A stretch of 5,291 nt of DNA from Candidatus Dormiibacterota bacterium (GTDB lineage Bacteria; Chloroflexota; Dormibacteria; Aeolococcales; Bog-877): contig JASHRA010000102.1 of assembly GCA_030038765.1 (NCBI GenBank), positions 1 through 5,291 of the forward strand, in the 5' to 3' direction. Below the pieces are notes generated by a model, which worked only from the letters and a program-made list of their open reading frames with translations, made no database searches and was not told where the DNA came from. This document shows positions 1 to 5,291 of this stretch, one piece after another. The translations under genes and the position numbers were made by a program. Every line of letters begins with the position of its first letter. Within the stretch, counting starts at the first letter, position 1.

Positions 1-1357
1 GCGCCGGCGCCGCCGCGCCGCGCTCCCGGCCGTCAGCGAGCCCGAGCTGGCGCGCCACTTCGGGCGCCTGGGCCGCCGCAACCACAACCTCCAGCAGGGC
101 TCCTATCCGCTCGGCTCCTGCACCATGAAGTACAACCCCGCCGTCAACGAGCAGGCGGCCGCGCTGGAAGGCTTCGCCGAACTCCACCCGCTCCAGCCGG
201 TGGAGAGCATCCAGGGGGCGCTGGAGCTGATGTGGCGGCTGGAGCAGATGCTGGTCCAGATCACGGGCATGGCCGCCGTCTCCCTGCAACCGGCGGCGGG
301 CGCCCACGGGGAGTGGACCGGCCTGAGGATGATCCAGGCCCACCACCGGCGTCGCCGGGACGAGGTCCGGACCCAGGTGATCATCCCCGACACGGCCCAC
401 GGAACCAACCCGGCCAGCGCCGCCCAGTGCGGCTTCTCGGTGGTCACCGTGCGCAGCGCCGCGGACGGGACGGTCGACCTCGACGACTTCCGGGAGAAGC
501 TCGACCCCACCATCGCGGCCGTGATGCTGACCAACCCCAACACGCTCGGGATCTTCGAGCGCAACATCGAGGAGATGGCCCGCCTCGCCCACGAGGCCGG
601 CGCCCTGCTCTACTACGACGGGGCCAACCTCAACGCCCTGGTGGGGATGGCGCGCCCCGGAGACATGGGCTTCGACGTGGTCCACCTCAACCTGCACAAG
701 ACCTTCTCCACGCCCCACGGCGGCGGTGGACCGGGGGCGGGGCCGGTGGGGGTGAGCCGAGAGCTGGCGGACTTCCTGCCCGTGCCCCGCATCGCCCGGA
801 AGGAGACCGGCTTCGCCTGGGACTACGAGCGCCCCGACAGCATCGGCAAGGTGCGCTCCTTCTACGGCAACTTCGGCATGCTGGTCCGGGCCTATGCCTT
901 CATCTCCGCCTACGGGGCGGACATCCCCCAGGTGGCGCGGGACGCCGTGCTCGCCGCCCGCTACCTGCGCCGGCGCCTCGAGCCCTACCTCCGGACGGCG
1001 GTCGACGGTGACTCCTTCCACGAGTTCGTGGTCACGCCCAGGCGGTCCGAGCCGCGCTACTCCGGCCTCCGGGCGCTGGACATCGCCAAGCGCATGATCG
1101 ACTACGCCGTCTACCCGCCCACCGTGTACTTCCCGCTCACCGTGCCGGAGGCGATGATGTTCGAGCCCACCGAGACGGAGTCGAAGCGGTCGCTGGACCA
1201 GCTCGCTGAGGTGGTCCGGACGATCGTGGAGGAGGGCGCGGACGATCCGGAGGTGCTCCGCACGGCTCCCCACCAGGCGCCCGTGGGCCGGGTCGACGAG
1301 GTGTCGGCCGCGCGTCACCCGATGCTGCGCTGGCGACCCGAGGGCACGGCCCTTTGA
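1..1357 (+). CDS. gcvPB: Glycine dehydrogenase (decarboxylating) subunit 2, 5'-truncated by window edge
   Basis: PLP-dependent P-protein subunit of the glycine cleavage system. With subunit 1 (GcvPA) it decarboxylates glycine and passes the aminomethyl group to the lipoyl arm of GcvH in the cytoplasm. The reading frame is open from base 2, well before the first ATG at 125. The codons before that ATG encode SEPELARHF and then PLGSCTMKYNP, which is conserved N-terminal sequence of this family, so the ATG is internal. About 451 residues are visible; the family is usually about 480-500, so perhaps 30-50 are missing. Visible motifs are PDTAHGTNPASAA, YYDGANLNAL (Asp codon at 617-619, expected to contact the PLP ring nitrogen), NLHKTFSTPHGGGGPG (PLP lysine codon at 698-700) and YPPTVYFPL with EPTETES near the C-terminus. 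GcvPA is presumably just upstream, outside the window. The stop overlaps the pyrE start. The identity is secure; only the true start is unseen. Confidence 0.96.
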   Translation, partial: RRRRRAALPAVSEPELARHFGRLGRRNHNLQQGSYPLGSCTMKYNPAVNEQAAALEGFAELHPLQPVESIQGALELMWRLEQMLVQITGMAAVSLQPAAGAHGEWTGLRMIQAHHRRRRDEVRTQVIIPDTAHGTNPASAAQCGFSVVTVRSAADGTVDLDDFREKLDPTIAAVMLTNPNTLGIFERNIEEMARLAHEAGALLYYDGANLNALVGMARPGDMGFDVVHLNLHKTFSTPHGGGGPGAGPVGVSRELADFLPVPRIARKETGFAWDYERPDSIGKVRSFYGNFGMLVRAYAFISAYGADIPQVARDAVLAARYLRRRLEPYLRTAVDGDSFHEFVVTPRRSEPRYSGLRALDIAKRMIDYAVYPPTVYFPLTVPEAMMFEPTETESKRSLDQLAEVVRTIVEEGADDPEVLRTAPHQAPVGRVDEVSAARHPMLRWRPEGTAL

Positions 1358-1941
1358 GCTCCGGCCCGGAGGACCGCGAGCAGCTGCTGCAGCTGATGCG
1401 GGAGCGGGCCCTCCGGGTGGGGGACTTCGTCCTCGCCAGCGGCCGCCACAGCAGTTTCTACTTCGACGGCCGGCTGGTGACCCTCGACCCGCGGGGTGCC
1501 CTGCTGGTCGGCCGCCAGCTGCTCCAGCTGCTCCGGCGGGACGGGGTCACGAGGGTCGGTGGCCCGACCCTGGGGGCCGACCCCATGGTGGCTGCGGTCG
1601 CCCTCTGCAGCGCGCTGGACGAGGGGCCGCAGATCCCCGCCTTCATCGTGCGCCAGGAGGCCAAGAGCCACGGCACGGGCGGCTGGTGGGCGGGTCCACC
1701 GCCCCAACCCGGTGACGCCGTCGGCGTGGTCGACGACACCCTCACCACCGGCGGCTCCCTGCTGCAGGCGGCGGAGCGGGTGGCCGCGACCGGGGCCCGG
1801 GTCGCCGCCATCTACACCCTCCTGGACCGCGAGGAGGGCGGCCGCGAACGACTGGAGGCGGCCGGGTACCGCTTGCGCTCCATCTTCCGGCGCTCCGAAC
1901 TGCTGGCTGGCGCCCAGGCTCCGGGGGCCAGCGGAGCCTGA
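1354..1941 (+). CDS. pyrE: Orotate phosphoribosyltransferase
   Basis: Converts orotate and PRPP to orotidine 5'-monophosphate in cytoplasmic UMP synthesis. It has 195 residues, normal for the family. In order: SGRHSSFYFDGR (29-40, substrate-binding start of the fold), GPTLGADP (70-77), the catalytic loop RQEAKSHG (100-107), the PRPP-binding motif VVDDTLTTGGS (125-135) and DRE (158-160), whose Arg matches the orotate-contacting Arg156 of E. coli PyrE. The start is a TTG overlapping the gcvPB stop as TTGA, with GAGGG at 1340-1344 nine bases upstream. The in-frame ATG at 1396 would remove the conserved N-terminal helix, so TTG is preferred. Oddity: of four conserved lysines in enterobacterial PyrE (26, 73, 100, 103) only the last is retained (K104 here); the other positions read His, Gly and Gln. 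Lys26 and Lys73 vary across the family, but Gln in the loop is unusual. No other pyrimidine gene is nearby. Alternative: another type I phosphoribosyltransferase, which the orotate-site motifs make unlikely. Confidence 0.93.
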   Translation: MSSGPEDREQLLQLMRERALRVGDFVLASGRHSSFYFDGRLVTLDPRGALLVGRQLLQLLRRDGVTRVGGPTLGADPMVAAVALCSALDEGPQIPAFIVRQEAKSHGTGGWWAGPPPQPGDAVGVVDDTLTTGGSLLQAAERVAATGARVAAIYTLLDREEGGRERLEAAGYRLRSIFRRSELLAGAQAPGASGA

Positions 1942-1944
1942 CCC

Positions 1945-2682
1945 GTGCCCCCAAGCCGCCACCTCAGGGGAGCTCGCGCCAGGCAGCTGGCTGCGCTCCT
2001 TGCCCTGGCCCTCGCCGCCCTCCTCTCCGGCTGCGGATCCAGTCCCAGCGCCGCCCGGGCGGTGACCGCGCTGCGAACCGGGATGCCGGTCCGCCACGCG
2101 GCCAAGAGCCTGGACACAGCGCTCGTCACCAGCACGCCGGACGGCGGCTTCTACGTCGATCCCACCTACCTCCACTTCTACTACCTGCGCAAGGTGTCGC
2201 TGGCCAACGTGACCCCGCTGCTGAGCGGGTCGGAACGGCGCGACGCCGGGACCCTCCAGGGCCTGGGGCCCTTGCTCGAGGTGGTGGCGGTGGCCACCAA
2301 TCCCGGGGCCTCCACCACCGCCGTGGACCTGACGCAGGCGGTGCTGGAGTCCCAGCACACCTCCAAGCTGGTGCCGGCCGGGGTCCGGTCCGCGGTCCAG
2401 CAGAGCTACTACCAGCCGATCCGGCCCATCCTCGTCCTCTCCTCCTACCGGCTCGACGTCTGCTCCGCCGACGTCAACCCCGGGGCCACGGTGTGGATGC
2501 TGGCCGTCTTCCCTCCGGTGCGCAGCAGCGCGCCCCTGGCGCTGGTGGACCCGGAGTTCGTGCAGCCCGCGGCGCACGGCTTCTACGTGCCCGTGGGCCG
2601 GGGAGGGCTCCCCACCAGCGTCCCGACCACGCTCTACGCCCAGGACGTCGACCACTGCATCCAGATCCTCGATCAGAGCTGA
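1945..2682 (+). CDS. Hypothetical lipoprotein in a gcvPB-pyrE-pcm operon
   Basis: I do not recognise this 245-residue protein. The N-terminus is a textbook lipoprotein signal: a basic n-region with five arginines (residues 1-13), a hydrophobic Leu/Ala core (about 15-27) and the lipobox LSGC with Cys30, predicting lipid attachment and an exported, membrane-anchored protein. The mature part has no further membrane segment. It holds an aromatic stretch around FYVDPTYLHFYYLRK (69-83), a mixed helical/strand middle, and only two other cysteines, C173 and C238, which could form a disulfide outside the cytoplasm. The start is GTG, three bases after the pyrE stop, with CGGAG at 1932-1936 eight bases upstream. 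The end overlaps the predicted pcm start by four bases (CTGA). Coding is supported by the signal peptide, the ribosome binding site and the fit between flanking genes. The function is unknown; the position next to pcm suggests co-expression but not a role. Confidence 0.83.
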   Translation: MPPSRHLRGARARQLAALLALALAALLSGCGSSPSAARAVTALRTGMPVRHAAKSLDTALVTSTPDGGFYVDPTYLHFYYLRKVSLANVTPLLSGSERRDAGTLQGLGPLLEVVAVATNPGASTTAVDLTQAVLESQHTSKLVPAGVRSAVQQSYYQPIRPILVLSSYRLDVCSADVNPGATVWMLAVFPPVRSSAPLALVDPEFVQPAAHGFYVPVGRGGLPTSVPTTLYAQDVDHCIQILDQS

Positions 2683-3290
2683 GCGAGAGCCGGCTCCAGC
2701 TGGAGCGGTCGCTGCGGGAGCGCGGCGTCGGCGACGCCGCCCTGGCAGCCCTGCAGCGCGTCGGTCGCGAGGACTTCCTGCCGCCCGAGGTGCGCCGGAG
2801 CGCCTACGAGGACCGCGCCCTGCCCATCGGCTGCGGGCAGACGTGCTCCCAGCCCTGGGTCCTGGCCGCCATCCTGGAGGCGCTCGATCTCGCGCCTGGG
2901 GCAAGGGTGCTCGACGTGGGTGCGGGCAGCGGCTACCTGGCTGCCCTGCTGAGGGCTGCCGGGGCGGCACGGGTGGACGCGTTGGAGGTCTCGCCGCAGC
3001 TGGCCTGCCGGGCCCGCCGCAATCTCAACCGCGCCGGTGTCACCGGGGTCGTGGTGTGGCTTCGCGACGGCCGTCGGGGGCTGGCTGAGAGGGCCCCATT
3101 CGACGCCATCGTGGTCTCGGCCGCGGCGTCGGCCGTCCCGCCCGCGCTGACCGAACAGCTGGCGGTCGGCGGTCGCCTCGTCTGCCCCCTCACCGAGCCC
3201 GGTGAGGAGCGGCTCTGGTGCCTGGAGCGGCGATCCGAGGACTGGCAGCGACGCGACCTCGGTCCCTGCCGCTTCGTGCCCCTGGTCTAG
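2679..3290 (+). CDS. pcm: Protein-L-isoaspartate O-methyltransferase
   Basis: Uses S-adenosylmethionine to methylate L-isoaspartyl residues in aged proteins, starting their repair to aspartate; cytoplasmic. Motifs (numbered from the proposed start): AYEDRALPIGCGQTCSQPW (42-60, the family's substrate-site block, usually PIG-x-GQTIS-x-P), VLDVGAGSGY (77-86, SAM-binding motif I), an acidic strand end at ALEVSP, PFDAIVV (140-146) and GGRLVCP (164-170), ending in FVPLV. The proposed 203 residues are close to the family's usual length of about 205-215. There is no in-frame ATG, GTG or TTG between the ATG at 2493 and the conserved domain. The CTG at 2679 overlaps the lipoprotein stop as CTGA and gives an N-terminus that lines up with E. 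coli Pcm almost residue for residue. The ATG at 2493 would add 62 Arg/Pro/Gly-rich residues lying wholly inside the lipoprotein gene. No good Shine-Dalgarno sequence precedes the CTG, so translation probably depends on coupling. CTG at 2700 is a second candidate. The product is secure, the start is not. Confidence 0.9.
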   Translation: MSESRLQLERSLRERGVGDAALAALQRVGREDFLPPEVRRSAYEDRALPIGCGQTCSQPWVLAAILEALDLAPGARVLDVGAGSGYLAALLRAAGAARVDALEVSPQLACRARRNLNRAGVTGVVVWLRDGRRGLAERAPFDAIVVSAAASAVPPALTEQLAVGGRLVCPLTEPGEERLWCLERRSEDWQRRDLGPCRFVPLV

Positions 3291-3303
3291 TCTTCAGGGC
3301 ATC

Positions 3304-3330
3304 CCGCCTCCCGGGGCCCCCGGGAGGCGG
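3304..3330 (+). promoter_or_regulatory. Strong GC-rich hairpin between pcm and the esterase gene
   Basis: Two 13-base arms, ccgcctcccgggg and ccccgggaggcgg, are perfect reverse complements around one central base. As RNA this gives a stem of about 12 pairs with a three-base loop. It begins 14 bases after the pcm stop and ends eight bases before the esterase Shine-Dalgarno sequence. No T-run follows, so it is not a classic intrinsic terminator. It could be a 3'-end stabiliser or weak attenuator for the upstream operon, or the open state of a leader switch. The structure is certain as sequence, the function is not. Confidence 0.55.
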
Positions 3331-3338
3331 CAGGGGCT

Positions 3339-3343
3339 GGAGG
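3339..3343 (+). promoter_or_regulatory. Shine-Dalgarno sequence of the esterase gene
   Basis: GGAGG lies five bases before the ATG at 3349. It is the best ribosome binding site in the window and decides the esterase start over the upstream in-frame ATG at 3202, which lies inside pcm. A second GGAGG at 3323-3327 is buried in the right arm of the leader hairpin and has no start codon at a suitable distance. Confidence 0.75.
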
Positions 3344-3348
3344 CCGGG

Positions 3349-4428
3349 ATGACCCAGGACGACCGTTCCGCAGCGGCGCGACTGGATCTGTCGCCGTCCC
3401 CGGGGGCACCGTGGAACCGGCCCCTCCGGGGGCAGCTGGTGCAGTGCACGCTGCGGAGCCAGGCCCTGCGGGGAAACCATCTCGGAGATCCCCCCGACCG
3501 CCCCCTCTGGATCCTCCTGCCTCCGCAGTACGGGGCCGAGCCGGAGCGGCGCTTCCCCGTCATCTACGTGCTCCAGGGGTTCTCCGGCCAGGTGGACATG
3601 TGGGCGGCCCGAAGCCCCTTCCAGGTGACCGGGGTGGAGTCCTTCGACGCCTTCCTGGCCGAGCCCGACCTGCCACCCTGTCTGCTGGTCCTGGTTGACG
3701 CCTGGACCAGCTTGGGGGGCAGCCAGTACCTGGACTCCCCGGGCACGGGCCGCTACCACACCTACCTCTGCGAGGAGGTGGTGGCGGCCGTCGACGCCAA
3801 CTTCAGGACCCTCGCCGAGCGGAGCCACCGCGCCGTCGCCGGCAAGTCGAGCGGCGGCTTCGGCGCGCTCGTCAGCGCGCTGCTGCGCCCGGACCTCTTC
3901 GGGGCCGTGGCCAGCCATGCCGGCGACGCCCTCTTCGAGTACTGCTACCTCCCCGAGTTCCCCGAGGTGGTGCGCCTGCTGCGCGACCACTACGGGGGCT
4001 CCTACCAGGCCTTCTGGGAGGACTTCCGCTCGCGGCCCCCACTGAGCCGGCCGGGGGACCATCCGCTGGTCAGCTGCTGGTGCTTGGGGGCCTGTTACTC
4101 GGCGGGGCCGAGGGGGGAACCCGAGCTTCCCTTCGATCTCGGCACCGGGCGCCTCCAGCTCCCGGTCTGGGAGCGCTGGCTGGCCTGGGACCCGGTCCGG
4201 CTGGTGGCCGAGCGCGCTGAGGCCGCCCGGTCGCTGCTCGGCGTCTACCTCGACGGCGGCCGCCGGGACGAGTGGCACCTGGAGGTCGCGGCTACCGCCC
4301 TGGAGGCCTCGCTCCACGACCTCGGGACCCCGAACGTCCACCTGGAGCTCTTCGACGGGGGACACATGGGAATCAACTACCGCTACCCGGTCGGCCTCCG
4401 CTACCTGGCCCGTCTCATCGCCGGCTAG
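3349..4428 (+). CDS. Putative serine esterase, alpha/beta-hydrolase of the esterase D family
   Basis: A 359-residue alpha/beta-hydrolase resembling the putative esterase family that includes esterase D, the enterochelin esterase catalytic domain and antigen 85. It probably hydrolyses an ester or acyl-transfer substrate that cannot be named from sequence. A short N-terminal part leads into RPLWILLPPQYG (51-62), then FPVIYVLQGFSG (69-80, strand and oxyanion-side loop), a YLCEEVVAAVDANF helix (139-152), the nucleophile elbow GKSSGG (Ser167 in G-x-S-x-G), YLDGGRRDEW (300-309, Asp302 or Asp307 as the likely acid) and FDGGHMGINYRYP (335-347, His339 as the base). There is no signal peptide or membrane segment, so it is likely cytoplasmic. 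The start at ATG 3349 is chosen for its GGAGG five bases upstream; the longer frame from 3202 overlaps pcm and adds low-complexity residues. It is separated from the operon by 58 bases with strong hairpin potential, so it may be controlled separately. A Cys-x-Cys-x3-Cys cluster at 243-249 is unusual. Confidence 0.87.
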   Translation: MTQDDRSAAARLDLSPSPGAPWNRPLRGQLVQCTLRSQALRGNHLGDPPDRPLWILLPPQYGAEPERRFPVIYVLQGFSGQVDMWAARSPFQVTGVESFDAFLAEPDLPPCLLVLVDAWTSLGGSQYLDSPGTGRYHTYLCEEVVAAVDANFRTLAERSHRAVAGKSSGGFGALVSALLRPDLFGAVASHAGDALFEYCYLPEFPEVVRLLRDHYGGSYQAFWEDFRSRPPLSRPGDHPLVSCWCLGACYSAGPRGEPELPFDLGTGRLQLPVWERWLAWDPVRLVAERAEAARSLLGVYLDGGRRDEWHLEVAATALEASLHDLGTPNVHLELFDGGHMGINYRYPVGLRYLARLIAG

Positions 4429-4460
4429 GGGCGGAGCCGGGGCCGGGCCCGGCTGCTAGC
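4424..4460. terminator. Candidate bidirectional terminator between convergent genes
   Basis: Only 27 bases separate the stop codons of the esterase and the dehydrogenase. An inner stem pairs agccggg (4435-4441) with cccggct (4448-4454), seven pairs with a six-base loop. An outer five-pair stem, gctag (4424-4428) with ctagc (4456-4460), includes both TAG stops. No T-tract is present on either side, so this is a weak call. It is placed where a shared terminator of convergent genes would be expected. Confidence 0.4.
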
Positions 4461-5291
4461 GGGGGTAGCTGTGGAAGCCGCGACCCGTCTTGCGCCCGAG
4501 CTGGCCCGCCTCGACCAGCCGCACCAGCATCGGCTGGGGCGCGTAGCGAGGGTCGTGAAGCCCCTCGTACATCACCCGGCAGATGCCCAGGATCACGTCC
4601 AGCCCGATGAAATCGGCCAGCTCCAGCGGGCCCATGGGATGTCGGAACCCGAGCTTGGCCACCTGGTCGATGTCGGCTGCGGACCCGACTCCCTCCTGGA
4701 GGGCGAGGATGGCCTCGTTGAGATAGGGAATGAGGATCCGATTGCCGATGAACCCGGGGCTGTCCCGGGCTTCGACGGGGACCTTGCCGAGCTGGCGCCC
4801 GAGCTGCTCCACGCGGGCGTAGGTCTGGTCCGACGTGAGCACCCCTCGCACGAGCTCCACGAGTTCCATAACTGGCACTGGGCTGTAGAAGTGCATGCCC
4901 ACGAAGCGGTCCGGGCGGCCGGTGGCGGCGGCCAGACGCGTGATCGGGATGGAGGACGTGTTGCTGGCGAAGACGGTCGGCGCGGGGCAGGTCCGGTCCA
5001 GCTGGGCCCAGAGCTCCAGCTTGGCGCCCAGCTCCTCGGTGATGGCCTCGATCACCACCTCCGCCTCCCGGGCCGCCTCGGTCCCCGAGGCCAGCGTCAG
5101 GTTGGCCATGGCCGCCTCGGCATCGAGGGGAAGCACCCGCCCGTCGGCGACCAACCCCTCCAGGCGCTTGGAGATCCGCTCGCGGGCCCGCTCGGCGGCC
5201 CCCGGGGCGGCGTCGAAGAGCTGGACGGAGACGCCGTGGGCGGCGGCGGTCTGGGCGATCCCCGACCCCATCAGGCCGGCGCCGGCGACGA
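4456..5291 (-). CDS. hbd: 3-hydroxybutyryl-CoA / 3-hydroxyacyl-CoA dehydrogenase, 5'-truncated by window edge
   Basis: NAD-dependent oxidoreductase interconverting 3-hydroxyacyl-CoA and 3-oxoacyl-CoA, used in beta-oxidation or butyrate/PHB metabolism. The first ATG on this strand (5271) is internal: the preceding codons to the edge read VAGAGL and continue into MGSGIAQ, completing the Rossmann motif GAGLMGSGIA. Only about 5-15 N-terminal residues should be missing; the family is usually about 280-290. Numbered from the Met at 5271, Asp20 ends the second strand (VQLFD) and indicates NAD rather than NADP. The catalytic set is S106 (NTSS), H127 (MHFYSP), E139 and N177 (SPGFIGNR), with the same spacing as the human enzyme's S137, H158, E170 and N208. 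The C-terminal domain has FRHPMGPLELADFIGLDV (209-226) and ends GRKTGRGFHSYPR. This is the stand-alone form, not fused to an enoyl-CoA hydratase. It converges on the esterase gene and its operon partners lie beyond the right edge. Chain-length preference cannot be read from sequence. Confidence 0.94.
   Translation of the reverse strand, partial: VAGAGLMGSGIAQTAAAHGVSVQLFDAAPGAAERARERISKRLEGLVADGRVLPLDAEAAMANLTLASGTEAAREAEVVIEAITEELGAKLELWAQLDRTCPAPTVFASNTSSIPITRLAAATGRPDRFVGMHFYSPVPVMELVELVRGVLTSDQTYARVEQLGRQLGKVPVEARDSPGFIGNRILIPYLNEAILALQEGVGSAADIDQVAKLGFRHPMGPLELADFIGLDVILGICRVMYEGLHDPRYAPQPMLVRLVEAGQLGRKTGRGFHSYPR

Larger units (their letters stand above)
3300..3351 (+). promoter_or_regulatory. 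Alternative leader helix that would sequester the esterase Shine-Dalgarno and start codon
   Basis: Bases 3300-3311 (catcccgcctcc) are complementary to 3339-3351 (ggaggccgggatg) over 12 base pairs with one bulged C at 3344 or 3345. The right side contains the whole GGAGG ribosome binding site and the ATG of the esterase. This helix cannot coexist with the local hairpin at 3304-3330 because both use 3304-3311. The pairing is read directly from the sequence. A regulatory role is inference, and GC-rich DNA yields such complements by chance fairly often. Confidence 0.38.

Noticed and set aside
125..127. ATG at 125 as the gcvPB start
   Set aside because: The Met belongs to the conserved PLGSCTMKYNP block, and the frame stays open with family-like sequence back to the window edge.
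232..1011. 259-codon plus-strand frame inside gcvPB
   Set aside because: The translation is almost entirely Arg, Pro, Gly and Ala, a shadow of the conserved gcvPB frame.
2493..2678. ATG at 2493 as the pcm start
   Set aside because: It would overlap the lipoprotein gene by 190 bases and add residues not found in the family; not fully excluded, because the replacement start is a CTG.
2693..2706. Perfect 14-base palindrome gctccagctggagc near the pcm start, considered as an operator
   Set aside because: It lies within coding sequence, has no second copy in the window, and one such palindrome is roughly expected by chance in 5 kb of GC-rich DNA.
1315..2970. 551-codon open frame on the minus strand across pyrE, the lipoprotein gene and the start of pcm
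   Set aside because: It is antisense to three supported genes, its translation is low-complexity Arg/Gly/Pro/Ala with no motif, and long antisense frames are common in DNA of this G+C.
3304..3330. The leader hairpin as a classic intrinsic terminator
   Set aside because: No T-rich tract follows the stem; the next bases are caggggctgg.
3202..3348. ATG at 3202 as the esterase start
   Set aside because: It lies inside pcm and runs through the hairpin leader; the ATG at 3349 has a GGAGG at ideal spacing.
3190..4365. 391-codon open frame on the minus strand opposite the esterase gene
   Set aside because: It is antisense to a gene with a full catalytic set and a good ribosome binding site; its translation shows no recognisable domain.

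Overview
This is a very GC-rich bacterial window (by eye about 70% G+C) that is almost fully coding. It holds four tightly packed plus-strand genes, a fifth plus-strand gene after a 58-base gap, and one convergent minus-strand gene cut by the right edge. There are no RNA genes, insertion sequences, CRISPR arrays, phage genes or long repeats, and no gene-free stretch longer than 58 bases. The organism cannot be named with confidence. The glycine decarboxylase P protein is the split type (a separate subunit 2), which is usual in Firmicutes, Thermus, Chloroflexi-like bacteria and archaea, whereas most Actinobacteria and Proteobacteria have the fused form. With the high G+C and non-ATG starts, this points to a high-GC lineage such as Chloroflexota/Dormibacterota or a high-GC thermophilic Firmicute; this is inference.

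Layout from left to right: (1) gcvPB, glycine dehydrogenase subunit 2, lacking its N-terminus, bases 1-1357. (2) pyrE, orotate phosphoribosyltransferase, 1354-1941, overlapping gcvPB by TTGA. (3) An unrecognised 245-residue lipoprotein, 1945-2682, three bases after pyrE. (4) pcm, protein-L-isoaspartate O-methyltransferase, 2679-3290, apparently starting at a CTG that overlaps the lipoprotein stop (CTGA). These four look like one translationally coupled operon, whose three internal junctions use TTG, GTG and CTG starts. (5) A putative serine esterase of the esterase D family, 3349-4428, with an ATG and a strong Shine-Dalgarno sequence, separated from pcm by a leader that can form two mutually exclusive hairpins. 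(6) On the minus strand, a 3-hydroxybutyryl-CoA dehydrogenase, 4456 to the right edge, convergent with the esterase; a GC-rich inverted repeat spans both stop codons.

The genes do not form an obvious single pathway: glycine/one-carbon metabolism, pyrimidine synthesis, an exported protein, protein repair, an esterase and beta-oxidation/butyrate metabolism. I see no clear new defence or mobile system. The points worth a second look are the switch-like leader before the esterase, the probable CTG start of pcm, the lysine-poor active site of PyrE, and the unknown lipoprotein inside the operon.
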